Part shown: positions 18,505-25,597 of the stretch, in pieces | Position numbering within the stretch: the first letter of the stretch is position 1 | Layout: the number at the start of each line of letters is the position of its first letter | Assembly: GCA_038233075.1 (NCBI GenBank) | Contig: JBBSMQ010000006.1 | Span: 85,579 to 149,578 of the forward strand | DNA: 64,000 nt | Origin: Iamia sp038233075 | GTDB lineage: Bacteria; Actinomycetota; Acidimicrobiia; Acidimicrobiales; Iamiaceae | Reading direction: 5' to 3' | The notes under the pieces: generated by a model | What the model was told of the DNA's origin: nothing | The model's database searches: none | What the model saw: the letters and a program-made list of their open reading frames with translations, nothing else | Position numbers and translations under genes: made by a program

Positions 18505-19689
18505 TCAGCCCTCCTCGTCGGTCGGTGCGGCCGCGTCGGTCGGTGCGGCCGCGGCTGCCGCGTCGGTGGCGGTGGTCTCCGGGGTGCCGGCGGCGACGTC
18601 GGGCGACGCCGGCGCCGGGGCCGACGCCTCCACCGGGGCTGCCGCCGCGGTGGCGACCGCCTCGGTCGCCTGCGCGCCGGGGGTCCCGGCCGGCTCCTCG
18701 ACCGGGCGGGCCGGGGGCTCCGCCGCCGGTGAGGCGGGGGCCGCCGCGGCCGGTGGGGCCGGGGCATCTCCCGCCGGCTCGGTCGCGGTCGCATCCGCCG
18801 GCTCGGGGGCGGACGGGGCGGGGCTGGCGTCGGCTGACACCGGGGGCCCGCCGGGGCTCTCGGCGGCCGCCAGACGAGCTTCGCGCGCGGCAGCCGCGGC
18901 GGCGGCCTGGTTGCGGGCCTCGGCCTGCTCCGCCGCGATGCGGGCCTCGTCCTCGTCGGAGCGGACCACCTTGGCTGCCGCGGCGTCGCCCCGCTTGGCT
19001 GCGATGAGGCGACCCTCTTCGACGGCGTCGGAGATGATGCGACACATCAGGGTGCCCGAGCGGATGGCGTCGTCGTTGCCGGGGATGACGTACTGGATGA
19101 CGTCGGGGTCGCAGTTGGTGTCGACCACGGCGACCAGCGGGAGGCCGAGCTTGTTGGCCTCGGTGACAGCGATGTGCTCCTTCTTGGTGTCGAGCACGAA
19201 CACCGCGCTGGGGAGCTTCTCCATCTGGTGGATGCCGCCCAGGTTCCGCTCCAGCTTGTCCAGCTCCCGGCTGAGGAGCAGCGCCTCCTTCTTGGGCATG
19301 GCGTCGAACTCGCCGGAGGACCGCATGCGGCGGTACTCCTTCATCTTGGCCACCCGCTTGGCGATGGTCTCGAAGTTGGTGAGCATGCCGCCCAGCCAGC
19401 GCTGGTTGACGTAGGGCATGCCGCACTTCTCGGCGTAGCTCTGCACCGGGTCCTGGGCCTGCTTCTTGGTGCCCACGAACAAGACGGTGCCGCCGTCGGC
19501 GACCGTGTCCCGGATGTAGGTGTAGGCGGCTTCGAGACGGGTGAGCGTCTGCTTGAGGTCGATGATGTAGATGCCGTTGCGGTCACCGTGGATGAACCGC
19601 TGCATCTTCGGGTTCCACCGGCGCGTCTGGTGTCCGAAGTGGACACCTGCGTCGAGGAGCTGCTTCATGGTCACGACGGGCTGGTCCAC
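18505..19689 (-). CDS. rpsB: 30S ribosomal protein S2 with Ala/Pro-rich C-terminal tail
   Basis: Ribosomal protein S2. Residues 1 to about 230 match the family: TMKQLLDAGVHFGHQTRRWN, NGIYIIDLKQT, LFVGTKKQAQDPVQ, YVNQRWLGGMLTNFETI and VVDTNCDPDVIQYVIPGNDD. The remaining roughly 160 residues are a low-complexity Ala/Pro/Glu tail absent from standard S2. The GTG at 19689 is preferred because AAGGAG precedes it with 6 nt spacing and it matches the family N-terminus. An upstream ATG at 19719 would add ten unconserved residues. First gene of the rpsB-tsf-pyrH-frr-cdsA-dxr-rseP-ispG run. Confidence 0.95.
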   Translation of the reverse strand: MDQPVVTMKQLLDAGVHFGHQTRRWNPKMQRFIHGDRNGIYIIDLKQTLTRLEAAYTYIRDTVADGGTVLFVGTKKQAQDPVQSYAEKCGMPYVNQRWLGGMLTNFETIAKRVAKMKEYRRMRSSGEFDAMPKKEALLLSRELDKLERNLGGIHQMEKLPSAVFVLDTKKEHIAVTEANKLGLPLVAVVDTNCDPDVIQYVIPGNDDAIRSGTLMCRIISDAVEEGRLIAAKRGDAAAAKVVRSDEDEARIAAEQAEARNQAAAAAAAREARLAAAESPGGPPVSADASPAPSAPEPADATATEPAGDAPAPPAAAAPASPAAEPPARPVEEPAGTPGAQATEAVATAAAAPVEASAPAPASPDVAAGTPETTATDAAAAAAPTDAAAPTDEEG

Positions 19690-19789
19690 GTCGTCTCCTT
19701 CCCAACGGTTGAGCGTCACCTGGACCTGACGCCGCAGGGCGGCGACCGTGGGTGGTCCGGGCTGAGTGATGAGGCTGGCTCACCGGGCG

Positions 19790-19826
19790 GTGGGCCGACG
19801 GGGCAGTGTAGGCCCCGCCGGCCCAC
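19790..19826 (-). terminator. GC-rich hairpin between the M23-like gene and rpsB
   Basis: Outer arms GTGGGCCG and CGGCCCAC and inner arms CGGGGC and GCCCCG form one long stem with a single mismatch. It lies 29 nt after the M23-like gene stop and 100 nt before the rpsB start. It could end the upstream gene or act in the rpsB leader. Confidence 0.45.
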
Positions 19827-19855
19827 GGACCACCAAGGCCGCGCTCCCGGCCGCC

Positions 19856-20428
19856 TCACCACGTCCAGGCGCGGCGGGCCCAGGGGCGCACCCCCCGGGG
19901 TTCGGCCCTCGCGCCGGGCAGGGCCGCCCCGACCTGGTGCCGCGCCCCCGAGAGGGGCACCAGGCGCACCCAGGGCGGGCCGTCGTCGGCCCACAGCGAG
20001 GCGGGATCGATGTAGGCCGCGCCCCGTCGGGCCCCCACGTGGAGGCGCGCCCCGGACGTGCCCACCACCACGCCCCGGGTGACGGCGGTCCCCGCTCGGA
20101 CCGCGATGGTGGCCAGGAACGAGTACGAGGTGCGCACCCCGTCGGGATGGGTGACGGTGACGTGGAGGCTGCCGGCCACCGGCCCCGCGAAGGTGACGAC
20201 GCCGCGCCCCGCGGCCCGGACCGGGGTTCCGGGATCGGTGGCGTACTCCAGGCCCCGGTTGCCGGGCAGCCAGGGCTGGGGAGGAGGCCGGAAGGGGTCC
20301 GAGACCGGGGCATCCACCGGAGGGGCGTAGTCGACCGCGACCTCCTGGCCCCCGGTGGGCGGGATCCGCAGGCACAGCCCGGCGACGAGGAGCACCAGGA
20401 CGGCGATCGCCCGGTCGTGCTGCCCCAC
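19856..20428 (-). CDS. M23/LytM-fold secreted protein with degenerate metal site
   Basis: A 190-residue exported protein from a GTG at 20428. An N-terminal hydrophobic segment (AIAVLVLLVAGLCLRI) acts as a signal or anchor, and a LytM-like beta domain follows (DPGTPVRAAGRGVVTFAG, VTVTHPDGVRTSYSFL, GTAVTRGVVVGTSG). In active M23 peptidases the first metal motif reads HxGxD; here it is NRGLEY, replacing His by Asn and Asp by Glu. The distal HxH reads RLHVG, keeping one His. It is therefore probably a catalytically dead LytM factor that binds or regulates other wall hydrolases. M23 genes next to rpsB occur in other actinobacteria, for example near Rv2891. Confidence 0.7.
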   Translation of the reverse strand: MGQHDRAIAVLVLLVAGLCLRIPPTGGQEVAVDYAPPVDAPVSDPFRPPPQPWLPGNRGLEYATDPGTPVRAAGRGVVTFAGPVAGSLHVTVTHPDGVRTSYSFLATIAVRAGTAVTRGVVVGTSGARLHVGARRGAAYIDPASLWADDGPPWVRLVPLSGARHQVGAALPGARAEPRGVRPWARRAWTW

Positions 20429-20478
20429 CCTGCGGCACCGTCGCCGGGCCGGGCGCCACCCGCTCGGGACCGAGCCGG

Positions 20479-21363
20479 TCAGGCCCGGGGGTGGGTATCG
20501 GTGTGCACCTGGCGGAGCCGCTCTCGGCTCACGTGGGTGTAGATCTGGGTGGTGGCCAGGTCGGCGTGGCCCAACAGCTCTTGCACCACCCGCAGGTCGG
20601 CCCCCCCGTCGAGCAGGTGGGTGGCGAAGCTGTGGCGCAGGGCGTGGGGGTGGGTGACCATCGGGGCCCGGCGGTCGAGGATCCGGCGCACGTCGCGGGG
20701 GGTGAGGGGGTGGCGCCGTCGGTTGACGAAGGCGACGCCCGGGCCGTCCCCGTCGACCAGATCGACCCGGGCCTCCAGCCACCGTCGCACCGCGGTCACG
20801 GCCGGGACGCTCATGGGCAGCAGCCGCTCCCGCGCGCCCTTGCCCATGACCACCACCCGGGCGCGGTCGAGGTCGAGGTCGCCGACCTGGATGCCACACA
20901 GCTCCGAGACCCGGAGCCCGCTGCCGTAGAGCAGCTCGAGCACGGCGTCGTCGCGTCGCCGGAAGGCCTGCTCCTGGGGCTCGGGCGGCTCCTCGCCCCC
21001 GTCGAGCAGGGCGTCGAGCTGGTCGTGGCGGAGCACCTCCGGCAGCCGCGCCTCGCCTCGGGGGGCCGAGAGGTCGGCGGTGGGGTCGAGCGGGATGCGC
21101 CCGGTGCGGGTGGCCCAGCCGAAGTAGCGCCGCAACGAGCTGGCGTGTCGGGCCATGGTGCGCGAGGCCAGCCCACAGGCGGACAGGTAGGCCAGGTAGC
21201 GGCGCAGGGTGCGATGGTCGACGCCATCGGGTCCGTCGAGGCCGAGGCGCGCGGTCCAGGTGGTGAAGCGGCGCAGGTCGCTCGTGTAAGCGCGGATCGT
21301 GGCCGGTCCCACGCCGGTGAGCGACAGCAGGAAGGTGTCTGTCTCCCAGGCCATCGCGCTCAC
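20479..21363 (-). CDS. xerC: Tyrosine recombinase XerC
   Basis: Site-specific recombinase that, with XerD, resolves chromosome dimers at dif. The 294-aa length is typical. The N-terminal SAM-like DNA-binding domain includes GVGPATIRAYTSDLRRFTTW. The catalytic domain shows Arg (LYGSGLRVSELCGI), Lys (VMGKGARERLLP), HALRHSFATHLLDGG, LLGHADLATTQIYTHVS (second Arg/His box and Tyr nucleophile). Its place between dprA and rpsB is the normal housekeeping context, so it is not a phage or integron integrase. Confidence 0.92.
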   Translation of the reverse strand: MSAMAWETDTFLLSLTGVGPATIRAYTSDLRRFTTWTARLGLDGPDGVDHRTLRRYLAYLSACGLASRTMARHASSLRRYFGWATRTGRIPLDPTADLSAPRGEARLPEVLRHDQLDALLDGGEEPPEPQEQAFRRRDDAVLELLYGSGLRVSELCGIQVGDLDLDRARVVVMGKGARERLLPMSVPAVTAVRRWLEARVDLVDGDGPGVAFVNRRRHPLTPRDVRRILDRRAPMVTHPHALRHSFATHLLDGGADLRVVQELLGHADLATTQIYTHVSRERLRQVHTDTHPRA

Positions 21364-21453
21364 GGTACCGACGGGACGACGCCCGGTCTGCGACCCCGAC
21401 CGTCCGCAGCAGGGCGGCCACCGCGGCGACGACCTCGACGAGGACGGCGGTGC

Positions 21454-22701
21454 TCATGGCCGGGCCCTCCGCTCGATCCGGCCTCCGTGGCGGTCGACCC
21501 AGCGGTCGGCCTCCAGCGCGTCGACGGTCACGGCCAGCGCACCCAGGCCCAGGCCCGTGCGCCGGGCCAGGGCATCGAGCCCGGCGGGTTCCCACCCGAG
21601 GGCGCGCAGCACCCGCCGTCCGTCGCCGGTGGGCCGGGGGCGGGGGTCGAGCAGGGTGCCGTCGTCGCCGTCCGCCCCGGCCAGGCCGAGGGAGGTGAGG
21701 ACGTCGTCGGGGTCGCACACCACCTCCGCCCCCTGCGACAGCAGCCAGTTGGTGCCGGCCGATGCCGCCGAGCGCACCGAGCCGGGCACGGCCAGGACCA
21801 CCCGGTCGCGCCGGAGGGCCTCGTCCACGGTGTACATCGACCCGCCCGACCGGGGGGACTCCACCACCACCAGGACGTCGGCCAGGGCGGCCACCAGGCG
21901 GTTGCGAGCCGGGAAGCGCCACCGGGCCGGCTCGGTGCCGAGCGGGTACTCGCTCAGCACCACACCCCGTTCCACGACCTGGTACCACAGGTCCCGACTG
22001 CGGGCCGGGTAGACGACGTCGAGCCCACTGCCCACCACGGCCACCGGTGGGGCGCCGCCGGATCCGGCCGCCAGCGCCCCTCGGTGGGCCGCGGCGTCGA
22101 TGCCGACCGCCAGCCCCGACACGACCGTCACCCCGGCCCGAGCACACACCGCGCCGATCTCCTGGGCCAGCTCGGCGCCGGGGCGGGTGCAACGCCGGGT
22201 GCCGACGACGGCGACGGTGGGGCCGGACAGGGCCTCCCGGCAGCCGGACGCGAACAGCACCACCGGCGCCTCGACATCGTCGGCCAGCCGGGGAGGGTGG
22301 GTCGCCTCACCCAGCACCGAGACCGACACGCCGGCGTGGTCGGCCCACCGCTGCTCGACGTCCGTGCGGGCCGCAGCGCGGGCCCACTGCTGCGACGTCT
22401 CCTCCGCGGTGCGACCCAGCACCGCCGCCACCGCCGGCACCAGGTGGGCCCGCCCGGCGGCCACGGACCGCCACGCCTCCTGCCCCGACGTGGTCTCCCA
22501 CAGCGCCCGGAGCCGGGCCGGACCCATGGCGGGGAGGCCGGCCAGGGCGACCCACCAGGCCGCGGCGGGCAGGGCGGAGGCGAACAGCGACGGCACCGGC
22601 CCCGCCGACGGCGACGGGTCCCGCTCCTCCGCTTGCGGCGCTCCCCCGACGGAGCCGCCGGAGAGCCCGTCCTGGCTGGTTCGCTCGCTGCGCTCGCTCA
22701 C
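21454..22701 (-). CDS. dprA: DNA-processing protein DprA
   Basis: DprA loads RecA on incoming single-stranded DNA during transformation. The 415-aa protein has an N-terminal helix-hairpin region (ALAGLPAMGPARLRAL) and a Rossmann-like core with VAVVGTRRCTRPGAELAQEI, VVSGLAVGIDAAAHRGAL, VAVVGSGLDVVYPARSRDL and FPARNRLVAALAD. A C-terminal winged-helix domain follows. The GTG start overlaps the comM stop (GTGA). The first codons read Ser-Glu-Arg-Ser-Glu-Arg and come from a GAGCGAGCGCAGCGAGCG sequence, a repeat-like motif seen at many actinobacterial gene borders. The first roughly 35 residues are unconserved. Confidence 0.92.
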   Translation of the reverse strand: MSERSERTSQDGLSGGSVGGAPQAEERDPSPSAGPVPSLFASALPAAAWWVALAGLPAMGPARLRALWETTSGQEAWRSVAAGRAHLVPAVAAVLGRTAEETSQQWARAAARTDVEQRWADHAGVSVSVLGEATHPPRLADDVEAPVVLFASGCREALSGPTVAVVGTRRCTRPGAELAQEIGAVCARAGVTVVSGLAVGIDAAAHRGALAAGSGGAPPVAVVGSGLDVVYPARSRDLWYQVVERGVVLSEYPLGTEPARWRFPARNRLVAALADVLVVVESPRSGGSMYTVDEALRRDRVVLAVPGSVRSAASAGTNWLLSQGAEVVCDPDDVLTSLGLAGADGDDGTLLDPRPRPTGDGRRVLRALGWEPAGLDALARRTGLGLGALAVTVDALEADRWVDRHGGRIERRARP

Positions 22702-24215
22702 GCGGCCGCCTCGATCGGGGCGGCGTCGGCCCGCAGGGCCATGGCCAGCGCGATGGGCTCGGCCCCGAGCGGGGCGGTGGGGTCGATGCCGTCGAGGTCG
22801 GCGATGGTGCGGGCCACCCGGCGCACCCGGGCCAGACCCCGGGCGGTGAGCCGCCCCTGGCGCAGCGCCGCCTCCAACATCCGGGTGGCCCCCGGGGCCA
22901 GGGCGGCCACCTCGTCGAGCCGCTCGGCGGGCAGGGCCGAGTTGGTCCGCACCCCCCGACCCGCGGCCACGGCCCGGGCGCGGGCCACCCGCTCGGCCAC
23001 CGGGGTGGTGGCCTCATCGGGCTCGATGCCGAGCAGGGCTGCGGGGTCGGGCCGGTGCACCTCGACCCGCAGGTCGAAGCGATCGAGGACCGGGCCGCTC
23101 AGTCGGCGGCGGTACCGGGCGCGAGCGGCGTCGGAGCAGCGACAGGCGCCGGGCTCAGTGGCCTCGCCGCAGGGGCACGGGTTGGTGGCCGCCACCAGCA
23201 GGAAGCGGGCCGGGAGGGTGACCGAGGCCCGGGCCCGGGCCACCCTGACCACACCCTCCTCCAGGGGCTGACGCAGAGCGTCGACGACCGATGGCGGGAA
23301 CTCGCCCAGCTCGTCGAGGAACAGGCACCCACCGGTTGCCAGCGACAGCTCTCCCGGGCGCATGGCGGCCGTGCCCCCACCCACGAGGGAGACCAGCGTC
23401 GAGGAGTGGTGGGGTGCCCGGAACGGCGGACGGACCACCAGGCCCCCACCCGCCACCCCGATGCCGGCGGCCGAGAAGGCGCGGGTGGTGGCCAGCGCGT
23501 CGGGCTGGTCGAGTGGCGGGAGCAGGCCGGGCAGCCGCCGGGCCAGCATCGTCTTGCCCGCGCCCGGCGGGCCGACGAAGAGGATGTGGTGGCCGCCGGC
23601 GGCCGCGACCTCCAGGGCCTGGCGGGCGACAGGCTGACCCCGGACGTCGGCCAGGTCCGGCGGTGGGGGCTCGGGGGGTGGCGGCGGGGGCTCCGGCGGG
23701 TCCGGCCACGGGGCCTCGCCCTTGAGCGCCAGGACCAGCTCGGCGAGGCGGTCCACCGGTCGCACCTCCACCCGAGCCACGAGGCGGGCCTCGGCCGCGG
23801 ACGACACCGCCACTGCGACGTGGGAGGTGGTCAGCGAGTCGACCAGCGACACCACCCCGGGAACGGGCCGCACCGTCCCGTCGAGACCGAGCTCGCCCAG
23901 GCAGGCCAGGTCGGCGAGGGCCGCGGCCGGGACCTGGTCGGTGGCGGCCAGCAGGCCGAGGGCGACGGCGAGGTCGAGACCGCTGCCCACCTTCCGCTCC
24001 GACGATGGGGCCAGGTTGACCGTGATCTTCTGCGGGGGCCAGATCAGCTTCGAGCAGGCCAGGGCGGCGCGGACGCGGTCGCGGGCCTCCCGGCACGATG
24101 CGTCGGGCAGGCCGACGATGGTGAAGCTGGGCAGGCCGGGGCCGACGTGGACCTCGACGCGGACGGGGCGCCCCTCCACCCCGAGCAGGGTGGCGGACGA
24201 GACGATGGCGAGCAC
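22698..24215 (-). CDS. comM: YifB/ComM-family AAA+ Mg-chelatase-like ATPase
   Basis: ComM is a hexameric branch-migration helicase that promotes integration of transformed DNA. The 505-aa protein shows the N-terminal Lon-like S5 fold (VRVEVHVGPGLPSFTIVGLPD and PSSERKVGSGLDLAVALG), a Pro-rich linker, Walker A (FVGPPGAGKTMLARRLP), Walker B (GGCLFLDELGEF) and a Cys-rich zinc element (NPCPCGEATEPGACRCSD). It is followed by dprA and xerC; yraN, usually directly upstream, is displaced to about 32.2 kb. Confidence 0.92.
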   Translation of the reverse strand: MLAIVSSATLLGVEGRPVRVEVHVGPGLPSFTIVGLPDASCREARDRVRAALACSKLIWPPQKITVNLAPSSERKVGSGLDLAVALGLLAATDQVPAAALADLACLGELGLDGTVRPVPGVVSLVDSLTTSHVAVAVSSAAEARLVARVEVRPVDRLAELVLALKGEAPWPDPPEPPPPPPEPPPPDLADVRGQPVARQALEVAAAGGHHILFVGPPGAGKTMLARRLPGLLPPLDQPDALATTRAFSAAGIGVAGGGLVVRPPFRAPHHSSTLVSLVGGGTAAMRPGELSLATGGCLFLDELGEFPPSVVDALRQPLEEGVVRVARARASVTLPARFLLVAATNPCPCGEATEPGACRCSDAARARYRRRLSGPVLDRFDLRVEVHRPDPAALLGIEPDEATTPVAERVARARAVAAGRGVRTNSALPAERLDEVAALAPGATRMLEAALRQGRLTARGLARVRRVARTIADLDGIDPTAPLGAEPIALAMALRADAAPIEAAA

Positions 24216-24340
24216 AGAGTCCTCCGAGCGATGGGCGCGGCCGGAGCCACGCGGGGTGCGAGCGGAGGGCCGTGACGCCGGCCGACGAACGTGGACCGCA
24301 CCCTACCCAAGGGGTGCGACACCCAGTCCTCGCTCCTCGG

Positions 24341-25126
24341 TCAGGTGCCGGTGAAGTCGGGGTCGCGCTTCTCGGCGAAGGCTCGCATGGCCTCGGCGGT
24401 GTCGGCGGTGGAGAGGTTGTAGGCCTGGGCGGTGGACTCGGCCTCCAGCTGGGCCTCCCAGCCCGTCTCGAAGGCGCGGTTCAGCATGCGCTTGGTCTGG
24501 GTCAGGGCGATGGGCGGTCCCGCGGCGAGACGCCCTGCCCACTCGGCGACGGTGGCGTCGAGGTCCTCGGGCGCCACCACCCGGTTCACCAGCCCCAGAC
24601 GCTCGGCGTCGGCGGCGGGGACGATCTCGCCGAAGAGGGCCAGCTCCTTGGCCCGGTGCAACCCGATGAGCCGGGGCAGCAGCCAGGCCCCACCGAAGTC
24701 GGTGGAGAGGCCCCGGCGGGCGAAGATCTGCGAGAAGCGGGCGACGGTGGAGGCGACGGTCAGGTCGCAGCCCAGGGCCAGGTTCAGCCCGGCGCCGGCG
24801 GCCACGCCGTTGATGCGGGCCAGGGTGGGCTGGGGCACGTCGTGGAGCAGCTGGGCCACACCGTGCAGGTCGCGCATGTGGGCCAGACCGTTGGCCGCCT
24901 GCGGTCCCCCACCGCCGAGGTCGGCGCCAGAGCAGAAGGCGTCGCCCGCACCGGTGACCACCAGCACGCGGACCTCGCCATCGGCGGCCACCGCGGCCAG
25001 CACCACCTTGAGCTCGGCGGTCATCGTCGCGTCGATGGCGTTCTTGCGCTCGGGCCGGTCGAGGGTCACGGTCAGCACCCCCTCGGCGCGCTCGACGCGG
25101 AGGGCCTCGAAGTGCGAGTCGACCAT
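24341..25126 (-). CDS. Enoyl-CoA hydratase/isomerase family protein
   Basis: A crotonase-fold enzyme of 261 aa, probably acting in fatty-acid or related acyl-CoA breakdown. It has the N-terminal VLTVTLDRPERKNAID, the first oxyanion-hole loop (DAFCSGADLGGGG) and a second region NGVAAGAGLNLALGCDL followed by GLSTDFGGAWLLPRLIG. The acidic residue of hydratases in this last motif is replaced by Asp (STDFGG), as in several isomerase-like members. The ATG at 25126 is chosen over 25159 because it fits the family N-terminus and avoids overlap with the divergent small gene. Confidence 0.85.
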   Translation of the reverse strand: MVDSHFEALRVERAEGVLTVTLDRPERKNAIDATMTAELKVVLAAVAADGEVRVLVVTGAGDAFCSGADLGGGGPQAANGLAHMRDLHGVAQLLHDVPQPTLARINGVAAGAGLNLALGCDLTVASTVARFSQIFARRGLSTDFGGAWLLPRLIGLHRAKELALFGEIVPAADAERLGLVNRVVAPEDLDATVAEWAGRLAAGPPIALTQTKRMLNRAFETGWEAQLEAESTAQAYNLSTADTAEAMRAFAEKRDPDFTGT

Positions 25127-25135
25127 GGACGGCAC

Positions 25136-25141
25136 GATACT
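25136..25141 (+). promoter_or_regulatory. -10 box for the small membrane protein gene
   Basis: GATACT ends 7 nt before the ATG at 25149, matching the leaderless pattern of this genome except for its first base. Confidence 0.35.
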
Positions 25142-25148
25142 GAGGCCC

Positions 25149-25259
25149 ATGGGGTTCAACCCGCACCGCCAGACCCGGAAGGGGGCCGCCGACTACCTCC
25201 TGGTCGCAGGCGCGCTGGCGGTGTGCGTGGCGCTCGTCCTCTGGGCCCTGCTGGGGTGA
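25149..25259 (+). CDS. Small single-pass membrane protein, 36 aa
   Basis: The ATG at 25149 opens a 36-codon frame ending in TGA at 25257-25259. It encodes a basic N-terminus (MGFNPHRQTRKGAADY) followed by one strongly hydrophobic helix (LLVAGALAVCVALVLWALLG) that reaches the C-terminus. The positive-inside rule predicts the N-terminus in the cytoplasm. A -10 box sits 7 nt upstream, and the next gene starts 7 nt after the stop, so the two probably share a transcript. I believe similar short proteins are widespread in actinobacteria, but the function is unknown. Confidence 0.6.
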   Translation: MGFNPHRQTRKGAADYLLVAGALAVCVALVLWALLG

Positions 25260-25266
25260 GCAGGCC

Positions 25267-25557
25267 ATGACCAAGGCCCGATCCGGGGGGCGGGGGTCGC
25301 GCCGCGGCGTCCGGACCCCGCCACCGTCCTGGGTCCTCGACGGCGCCACCACCGCCGACGAGCTCGACGGCGAACCGGTCGAGGTCCGCCGCCTGCAGCC
25401 CTACCAGGCCACCAAGGCCTACCGGTGCCCGGGCTGCCACGCCACCATCCCCGCCCGCACCGGTCACCTGGTGGTCGTGCCGGTCGGCCAGCCCGACGAG
25501 CGGCGCCACTGGCACCGGTCGTGCTGGGACCGCCGCCGTCGCCGTCGGCCCCGCTGA
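25267..25557 (+). CDS. Small zinc-ribbon protein
   Basis: A 96-aa basic protein with the metal-binding pattern YRCPGCHATIPARTGHLVVV followed by HWHRSCW. This gives a CxxC pair, a central His and a distal HxxC, suitable for one zinc ion. Both ends are rich in Arg, suggesting nucleic-acid or ribosome contact. It belongs to a conserved actinobacterial family often labelled only as ATP/GTP-binding or hypothetical protein; no Walker motif is visible. It follows the 36-aa membrane protein by 7 nt. Confidence 0.7.
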   Translation: MTKARSGGRGSRRGVRTPPPSWVLDGATTADELDGEPVEVRRLQPYQATKAYRCPGCHATIPARTGHLVVVPVGQPDERRHWHRSCWDRRRRRRPR

Positions 25558-25581
25558 CCCACCCCCTCGCCCGCCGACTCC

Positions 25582-25587
25582 TACAGT
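25582..25587 (+). promoter_or_regulatory. -10 box of the AftB-like gene
   Basis: TACAGT lies 10 nt before the ATG at 25598 (TANNNT pattern), so the transcript has almost no leader. Confidence 0.45.
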
Positions 25588-25597
25588 CGCAGCGCCC

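Noticed and set aside
20479..21363. Tyrosine recombinase as evidence for an integrated element
   Set aside because: The sequence and the dprA-xerC-rpsB context are those of housekeeping XerC. No att repeats, tRNA or phage genes are nearby.
21364..21457. ATG overlapping the dprA stop (ATGA) opening a small frame MSTAVLVEVVAAVAALLRTV
   Set aside because: It runs on in frame through xerC and beyond without a stop or domain. Only the first 30 residues look protein-like, which is not enough to call a gene.
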